Shown here: piece after piece, positions 1 to 4,197 of the stretch
Position numbering within the stretch: position 1 is the stretch's first letter
Layout: each line of letters opens with the position of its first letter
From: Thioalkalivibrio sp.
Lineage (GTDB): Bacteria > Pseudomonadota > Gammaproteobacteria > Ectothiorhodospirales > Ectothiorhodospiraceae
DNA length: 6,896 bases
Assembly: GCA_003555285.1 (NCBI GenBank)
Contig: PWGH01000239.1
Location: 1-6,896 of the forward strand
Reading direction: 5' to 3'
Translations under genes and position numbers: made by a program
Notes under the pieces: model-generated
Database searches by the model: none
The model's input: only the letters and a program-made list of their open reading frames with translations
Told to the model about the DNA's origin: nothing

Positions 1-38
1 ATTCGGGGCCCATTGACCTGTCGAGCCGGTGCCCCGCC

Positions 39-2522
39 ATGGAAGAGCTTCGAGCCGTTGCCGTCGTGCCGATGCCCCGTGCCATGCCCGATGGCGCACT
101 GCGAGACAACGGCCGTCGGGCCGCTTCGCCCGGGTGGCGAAGGTCCGGGTGGCGAAGCTTCGGGTGGGCCATACTGGCCAGCCTGCTGCTGCTTGGGGGC
201 TGTGATTCGGTCGAGTCTACGGCGGAGCAACACCAGCAACGCGCCTTGGAGATGGAGACCGCAGGGGATCTGCGCGGGGCGGTCCTCGAGTGGAAGAACG
301 CGCTGCAGAAGGAACCGTCGAATGCCTCAGCGCGGCTGCACCTGGGGCGGGTAAGCCTGGAGCTCGATGACCTGGCCACCGCGCGATCCGAACTGCAGCG
401 GGCCGCCGGTCTCGGGATGGATCGGGTCCTGCTCGCACCGTCACTGGCGCGCCTGTGGCTGATGGAGGCGGAGCCTGGGCGTGTGCTGGATGAACTCGAC
501 CCGGCGGACTTCAAGACCCACGATGCACCGGTGCGGGCAGAAATCCTGACGCTACGCGGGGAGGCCTTCGCGGCCCTCGATCGACCGGCCGAGGCCTTGC
601 AATCCTTCGAGGAAGCACTCGCCCACGCGCCCGATCATGCGCCGGCCCATGTGGGCATCGCCGCCGGAGCGATGGCGCAGCGGCGCCCGGAGGCGGCGCG
701 CGCGCCCTTGCATGCCGCATTGGATCTCAATCCCCGACTCCATCAGGCCTGGAACCTGCTCGGGGATCTGGAGCGCGCCGAGGGTCGGCTGGAGGCGGCC
801 GAGGCCGCCTATGGCAGCGCCATCGAGCATCGAACCCCGTCCCTCCTGTTGCATCTGAAGCGCGCGTCGACGCGACTGGCGCGGCAGGACCTGCCGGCGG
901 CGCAAGAGGACCTGGCGGCACTGCGTCGCTTGGACCCGGACCATCCGGTGACCTTCCATGTCCAGGGTCTGGTGCACTACTACCAGGGCCATTTCGCCGA
1001 GGCGCAGACGGCCTTCGAGGAGGCCCTCCGGAGTGCACCCGATTTTCCACCCGCGGTCGTCTTTCTAGCCGCCAGCCAGTTCGCCCAACAACACTGGCAC
1101 CAGGCGGCGCGCCATCTCGAGCGTTTCCTGCGCGCTCACCCCGAGTCTGATGAGGCGACGCAGCTGCTGGCCATCGTTCGCCTGCGTGAAGGGGATCTGG
1201 TGCGCGCCGAGGCCTTGCTGCGCCCCTTGCTGGAGCGCGATCCGGACGATGTATCGGCCTTGAAGCTGATGGGAGATCTCCATCTTGCGCGTGGAGACGC
1301 CGGTGCGGCAGTCGATCACCTGCGGCGCCTGGCGGCGATCCGCTCAGACGATGCGACGGTGCGGATGGCACTGGCCGCGGGTCTGATGCGCACCGGCGAG
1401 CACGCGCAGGCCCTGCGCGAGTTGGAGTTGGCGATGGAACAGGCGCCCGGCCAGCACCAGCCGCTCGTGGCCTATGGCGTGAGTCTGATCCAGCTCGGCG
1501 AATACGACCGGGCACTGGGGGCCGTCACACGCCTGATGGAGGCACTGCCGGACGACCCGATTCCCTACAACCTGCGCGCCGCGGCCTACCTGGGCAAGGG
1601 TGACATCGATGAGGCGCGTGCTGCGCTGCTCGAAGCGCTCCGGGTGGCCCCGGGCGATACGGATGCGGCATCGAATCTGGCGCAAATCGCGCTGCAGCAT
1701 GGCGATCGGGAGGAGGCGCGCCGGGTCTATCGGGAGGTGCTGCGGCAGCACCCCGCGCACGTCGAACTCACCCTGCGCCTGGCGCAGCTCGAGGCCGAGG
1801 ACGGGGATCTGGCTGCGATGCTCGCTCTCCTCGAGGCGCTCGTGCTGCGACAACCCGCGGCCTTGGCGCCGAGGCTGATGCTGAGTCGCTATCACCTGAG
1901 CCAGGGCGAACCGCGGCAGGCGCTTGCTCTGCTCGAGCCGCTGCGTCGAACAGCCACCGGTGACACACAGGTCCTGACGCTGCTGGCCCGCGCATTGCTG
2001 GAGGTGGGTCAGGCCGAGGAGGCCGTGGCCGTGCTGGATCGCCATCTCGCCCGGCATCCCGAGGCGGATGCCGTGCGGTTTCTGCTGGCCGAAATTCGGC
2101 TCGCAGTGCCGGACCATCAGGCGGCCCTGCGGGAATACGAGCGTCTGATCGGTCGCCATCCCGAGAACCTGATTCTACTCAACAACCTCGCCTTCCTTTA
2201 TCAGGCGGCGGGCGATCCCCGCGCCTTGGAATACGCCGAGCGTGCCTACGCCCGTGCGCCGGAGGCTCCCGAGGTGGCCTCGACCTTGGGCTGGATCCTG
2301 GTCCAGCGTGGTGAAATTGAGCGAGGTTACCCTCTGCTGAAGGCCGCCCGGAACGCGCTACCGGACCGCCCCGAGGTGCGTTACCACTACGCCGTGGCCC
2401 TCGAGAAGGCGCAGCGCATGTCCGAGGCCCGAGCTGAAGCGACGGCCCTGCTCGAGGCCTTCCCGGCGTTTTCGCAGCGCTCGGATGCGGAGGCCTTGCT
2501 GGGTCGCTTGCACGAGCGTTAA
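39..2522 (+). CDS. prsT: PEP-CTERM/XrtA system TPR-repeat lipoprotein PrsT, copy A
   Basis: Predicted 827-residue lipoprotein built almost entirely of tetratricopeptide repeats. The signal peptide has an Arg-rich n-region (R26, R27, R34, R35, R39), a hydrophobic core at 43-52 and lipobox LGGC with Cys55 as the lipidated residue. TPR units run from about 62 to 805, roughly 20-22 units of 34 residues. Family signatures seen: the N-terminal block around 81-104 (EWKNALQKEP, then ARLHLGRVSLEL) and the C-terminal NNLAFLYQ (714-721), TLGWILVQRGE (749-759) and PEVRYHYAVALE (778-789). PrsT accompanies exosortase/PEP-CTERM loci and is thought to act as an envelope scaffold in protein sorting or exopolysaccharide assembly; this role comes from family context. 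It is shorter than the usual roughly 900 residues and lacks about 135 residues present in copy B between the segments starting V645 and A678. The start is uncertain: the frame is open to the left edge, and ATGs at 39, 72 and 84 all lack a clear Shine-Dalgarno; 84 would give a 40-residue signal peptide similar to copy B. Confidence 0.9.
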   Translation: MEELRAVAVVPMPRAMPDGALRDNGRRAASPGWRRSGWRSFGWAILASLLLLGGCDSVESTAEQHQQRALEMETAGDLRGAVLEWKNALQKEPSNASARLHLGRVSLELDDLATARSELQRAAGLGMDRVLLAPSLARLWLMEAEPGRVLDELDPADFKTHDAPVRAEILTLRGEAFAALDRPAEALQSFEEALAHAPDHAPAHVGIAAGAMAQRRPEAARAPLHAALDLNPRLHQAWNLLGDLERAEGRLEAAEAAYGSAIEHRTPSLLLHLKRASTRLARQDLPAAQEDLAALRRLDPDHPVTFHVQGLVHYYQGHFAEAQTAFEEALRSAPDFPPAVVFLAASQFAQQHWHQAARHLERFLRAHPESDEATQLLAIVRLREGDLVRAEALLRPLLERDPDDVSALKLMGDLHLARGDAGAAVDHLRRLAAIRSDDATVRMALAAGLMRTGEHAQALRELELAMEQAPGQHQPLVAYGVSLIQLGEYDRALGAVTRLMEALPDDPIPYNLRAAAYLGKGDIDEARAALLEALRVAPGDTDAASNLAQIALQHGDREEARRVYREVLRQHPAHVELTLRLAQLEAEDGDLAAMLALLEALVLRQPAALAPRLMLSRYHLSQGEPRQALALLEPLRRTATGDTQVLTLLARALLEVGQAEEAVAVLDRHLARHPEADAVRFLLAEIRLAVPDHQAALREYERLIGRHPENLILLNNLAFLYQAAGDPRALEYAERAYARAPEAPEVASTLGWILVQRGEIERGYPLLKAARNALPDRPEVRYHYAVALEKAQRMSEARAEATALLEAFPAFSQRSDAEALLGRLHER
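131..167 (+). repeat. 15-bp tandem repeat in the PrsT-A signal peptide
   Basis: Units CGGGTGGCGAAGGTC (131-145) and CGGGTGGCGAAGCTT (146-160) are followed by a partial third CGGGTGG (161-167). Because the unit is 15 bp it stays in frame and encodes GWRRS-GWRSF-GW, the basic segment just before the hydrophobic core of the signal peptide. It probably arose by slippage or tandem duplication. Confidence 0.85.
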
Positions 2523-2801
2523 ACCGGGGGGCCGCGCCTTTGCGCCTCGTCCATGTTCGGATCGGCGTTCTCGCGCCCACCTAAGGGCGGCGGCGTCGCC
2601 TGACAAACTGAGTTCTTCTTCACAGAACCAACGATTGGTCCCTAGGGAGCCTTCTGATCGGTCGGCGAATCTGTCACAGTTCGTGCACTGCACTACCGTA
2701 GTTACCCCATTGTGACGCCGCCAAGCTGGCAGCTTTCCGTCCCACCGCCAGTCGACAGCACGCTGTCTCAAGCCAGCGCTGCCTGTGATGGAGGCCCCGT
2801 C
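2523..2801. promoter_or_regulatory. Intergenic region with a cluster of short perfect inverted repeats, probable control region of the acyltransferase gene
   Basis: No plausible gene lies in this 279-bp gap. The part from about 2600 is visibly less GC-rich than the flanking genes. Perfect inverted repeats seen: GTTCT/AGAAC with a 7-nt loop (2612-2628), ACCAA-CGA-TTGGT (2627-2639), TCCCTAGGGA (2639-2648), CTGT-C-ACAG (2671-2679), GTGCA-C-TGCAC (2683-2693), CTAC-C-GTAG (2693-2701), AAGCTG-G-CAGCTT (2723-2735) and GACAGC-AC-GCTGTC (2754-2767). I found no convincing sigma-70 or sigma-54 promoter. CTGACA at 2600-2605 resembles a -35 box but has only a poor -10 partner. A role as operator sites for the gene at 2802 is inferred from position and symmetry only. 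Confidence 0.45.
2790..2794 (+). promoter_or_regulatory. Ribosome binding site of the acyltransferase gene
   Basis: GGAGG lies 7 nt before the ATG at 2802, which is ideal spacing. It decides this start over the in-frame upstream start at 2712, whose extra 30 residues are Pro/Ser-rich, do not resemble the family N-terminus and would overlap the inverted-repeat cluster. Confidence 0.8.
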
Positions 2802-3812
2802 ATGTTTGATGACCAGTACGAAGTCATCGTTGCCGATACGCCCATCGCCCGCCACATCCATCATCGAATACGCTACGAGGTCTACTGCCTCGAGCACGGG
2901 TACGAGGACCCGGCGCAATATCCGGATCAGGAAGAACGTGACGCCTGGGACGACCATGCGGTGCATTTCCTCGTGCGGCACCGGGCCTCCGGGGAATGGA
3001 TCGCCGCGATGCGCCTGATTCGGCCGGTCGGTGGCCGATTGCCGATCCAGGAAGGCATGGATATGCCGGTGAACCCGACCCGGCACCGCCCTGGCGACAA
3101 GGCTGGGTCGGGTACCCAGATATCGGCCGGTGGCGAGGCGTGGGAACTCTCTCGCGCATGCATTCTCAGCGCCTATCGGCGCAGCGGGTCGATCGGCGCC
3201 TCACCGGATGCTCCCGCCGCGCTGGACGCGCCGTTGCCGAAGTACGGCCCGACCCGTCGGGAAGCGGATCCCGATCGCCGACGGGCAGGCGCGCGTCGTC
3301 ACTGGGGGCGGTCCGCGGCGTATGGATCCGGTTGCCGTTCGGGCGGTCATGCCGATCCGAGTCGCCTTGGGCGATGGGACGCGCCATCGCCGGCAACCGA
3401 CCGTACGGAGGCCCTGTGGCGTCGCCGCGTAAACGGATTCGAGGTGGTGTCGGGGATGATGCGGGCCGCGGTGGAATGCGCCCGTGCACACGATGTCGAG
3501 CACATCTATCTTCTGACCAACAACGCGTTGGCCCGAATGGCCGGACGCCTGCATTTGCGGATCCACCGAGTCGGTGCGGCTCGCGAGCATCGCGGCATGC
3601 GGTATCCGTTCGTCGCGAATCTCAATGAGGTGGTCTTCGGCGCGACAGTGCGATCGTCCAAGATGAAACGCCTGTTCCTTGAGTGCGATGTGCCGTATCG
3701 GTACCATTCCTCCTTCCAACGGCATGCCGTAACGCCATTTCCACGATTGGTGGCCGCCGATCAGATGCCGTCGGGCCACCGCATGGCGAGTGCCTTTCGG
3801 GCGGCCGGTTAG
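2802..3812 (+). CDS. PEP-CTERM/exosortase system-associated acyltransferase (LuxI-like autoinducer-synthase fold), with an unusual insert
   Basis: 336-residue cytoplasmic enzyme of the exosortase-associated N-acyltransferase family, related to acyl-homoserine lactone synthases and expected to transfer an acyl chain to an amine; substrate and product are unknown. The N-terminal catalytic half keeps the LuxI-type pattern: R24 and Y28 in RIRYEVYC, the E45-x-D47-x-x-D50 triad in EERDAWDDH, R71 in AAMRLIRP, and E115-x-x-R118 in WELSRAC. The C-terminal half from about 211 has GNAT-like helices and strands (HIYLLTNNALARMAGRL at 234-250) and the family-like HRGMRYPFVANLNEVV ending at 278. Between them, residues 128-210 form an Arg/Gly/Pro-rich stretch; 15 of the 60 residues 151-210 are Arg. 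The family has a variable loop at this point, but this one is longer than usual. Third-position GC there, by hand count, is 37/60, against about 77% just downstream, so a pair of compensating frameshifts is possible. The gene sits between two prsT genes, which supports the exosortase-system assignment. Confidence 0.85.
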   Translation: MFDDQYEVIVADTPIARHIHHRIRYEVYCLEHGYEDPAQYPDQEERDAWDDHAVHFLVRHRASGEWIAAMRLIRPVGGRLPIQEGMDMPVNPTRHRPGDKAGSGTQISAGGEAWELSRACILSAYRRSGSIGASPDAPAALDAPLPKYGPTRREADPDRRRAGARRHWGRSAAYGSGCRSGGHADPSRLGRWDAPSPATDRTEALWRRRVNGFEVVSGMMRAAVECARAHDVEHIYLLTNNALARMAGRLHLRIHRVGAAREHRGMRYPFVANLNEVVFGATVRSSKMKRLFLECDVPYRYHSSFQRHAVTPFPRLVAADQMPSGHRMASAFRAAG

Positions 3813-3995
3813 CGCGCGGATGAGCGCCGACGAGTGAACGGGCGGCTGGGCGAGTCGAGCACGGGCTGTTTATCTTCACCCAAGGACTAGGCGGGCGGGC
3901 TGTAACGGGGGATAATCGCGGCGCGCCCTTGCGCTGGCCTACGAGCGATGAGTTCGCCGCACCCCCGGGTTTTTCGACGCCATGGGCGTGACCGG

Positions 3996-4024
3996 TTCGT
4001 GTGCATGAAGTTCGTGTGCATGAA
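3996..4024 (+). repeat. 15-bp direct tandem repeat with partial dyad symmetry
   Basis: TTCGTGTGCATGAAG (3996-4010) is followed directly by TTCGTGTGCATGAA (4011-4024). Each 14-bp core is an imperfect palindrome of form TTC-n-TG-nn-CA-n-GAA. Two adjacent copies with the same symmetric core would suit a dimeric regulator binding side by side, but a simple duplication explains it equally well. It lies about 175 bp upstream of the second prsT. Confidence 0.8.
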
Positions 4025-4099
4025 CACGGGGCGCTGTCGGCGTGAATCAGGTGGCTCGACAACCGTTTCCCGCCGCGGCTACCTGCTGTTTCCTACGCC

Positions 4100-4122
4100 G
4101 GCTGGTTTCAGCCCCATTTTTT
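4100..4122 (+). terminator. Intrinsic terminator or attenuator hairpin in the leader of prsT copy B
   Basis: Stem GGCTG (4100-4104) pairs perfectly with CAGCC (4109-4113) around the tetraloop GTTT. Three nt later comes a run of six T (4117-4122). The stem is short, but the T-run is conspicuous in such GC-rich DNA. It ends about 75 nt before the start at 4198. It could terminate transcripts from the acyltransferase gene, with a separate promoter for copy B downstream, or attenuate copy B transcription. Confidence 0.55.
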
Positions 4123-4182
4123 ACAGGTCCGTGGTTACTCCGATCGGTAGTGTGCTTGAGCATCGACTTCTCGTTTCCCAAC

Positions 4183-4187
4183 GGAGG
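4183..4187 (+). promoter_or_regulatory. Ribosome binding site of prsT copy B
   Basis: GGAGG sits 10 nt before the ATG at 4198. This supports 4198 rather than the upstream in-frame GTG at 4042: from 4198 the protein begins with a standard lipoprotein signal peptide of 36 residues, whereas the longer form would bury it behind 52 residues. Confidence 0.75.
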
Positions 4188-4197
4188 TTCTCAGCCC

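Larger units (their letters stand above)
3813..4197. other. Intergenic region between the acyltransferase gene and the second prsT
   Basis: 385 bp with no gene I can support. In-frame upstream extension of the second prsT to a GTG at 4042 is possible but would run through a terminator-like hairpin, so I treat it as leader. Contents from left to right: no good terminator directly behind the acyltransferase stop; a G-rich run at 3890-3911 (GG-C-GGG-C-GGG, then GGGGG); a lone GATAAT at 3911-3916 without a -35 partner; the 15-bp tandem repeat at 3996-4024; the hairpin plus T-run at 4100-4122; the palindrome CCGATCGG at 4140-4147; and the ribosome binding site at 4183-4187. Confidence 0.6.

Noticed and set aside
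1344..2159. Antisense open frame of 271 codons opposite prsT copy A
   Set aside because: Same reason: high-GC shadow of the TPR gene with no domain or ribosome binding site support.
2574..2589. CGCCC/GGGCG hairpin with 6-nt loop after prsT copy A as a terminator
   Set aside because: Only 5 bp of stem and no T-run follows, so there is no basis to call an intrinsic terminator.
2485..2715. Small sense open frame of 76 codons overlapping the end of prsT copy A
   Set aside because: It starts inside copy A in another frame, lacks a ribosome binding site, and its sequence looks like noncoding translation.
3911..3916. GATAAT as a -10 promoter box
   Set aside because: It matches 5 of 6 consensus bases, but the expected -35 position (TAGGCG) does not match and the surroundings are G-rich.
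3961..3974. CCCGGG followed by a T-run as a terminator
   Set aside because: The self-complementary stretch has no room for a loop, so it cannot form a real hairpin.
4050..4066. Possible sigma-54 promoter (GTGGCTCGACAACCGTT), attractive because PrsR-type regulators act with RpoN
   Set aside because: The -24 half is fair, but the -12 half lacks the essential GC (it reads GT) and the TTGC element.
4042..4197. 52-residue N-terminal extension of prsT copy B from the GTG at 4042
   Set aside because: It would bury the lipoprotein signal peptide and cover a terminator-like hairpin; the ATG at 4198 has a good ribosome binding site.
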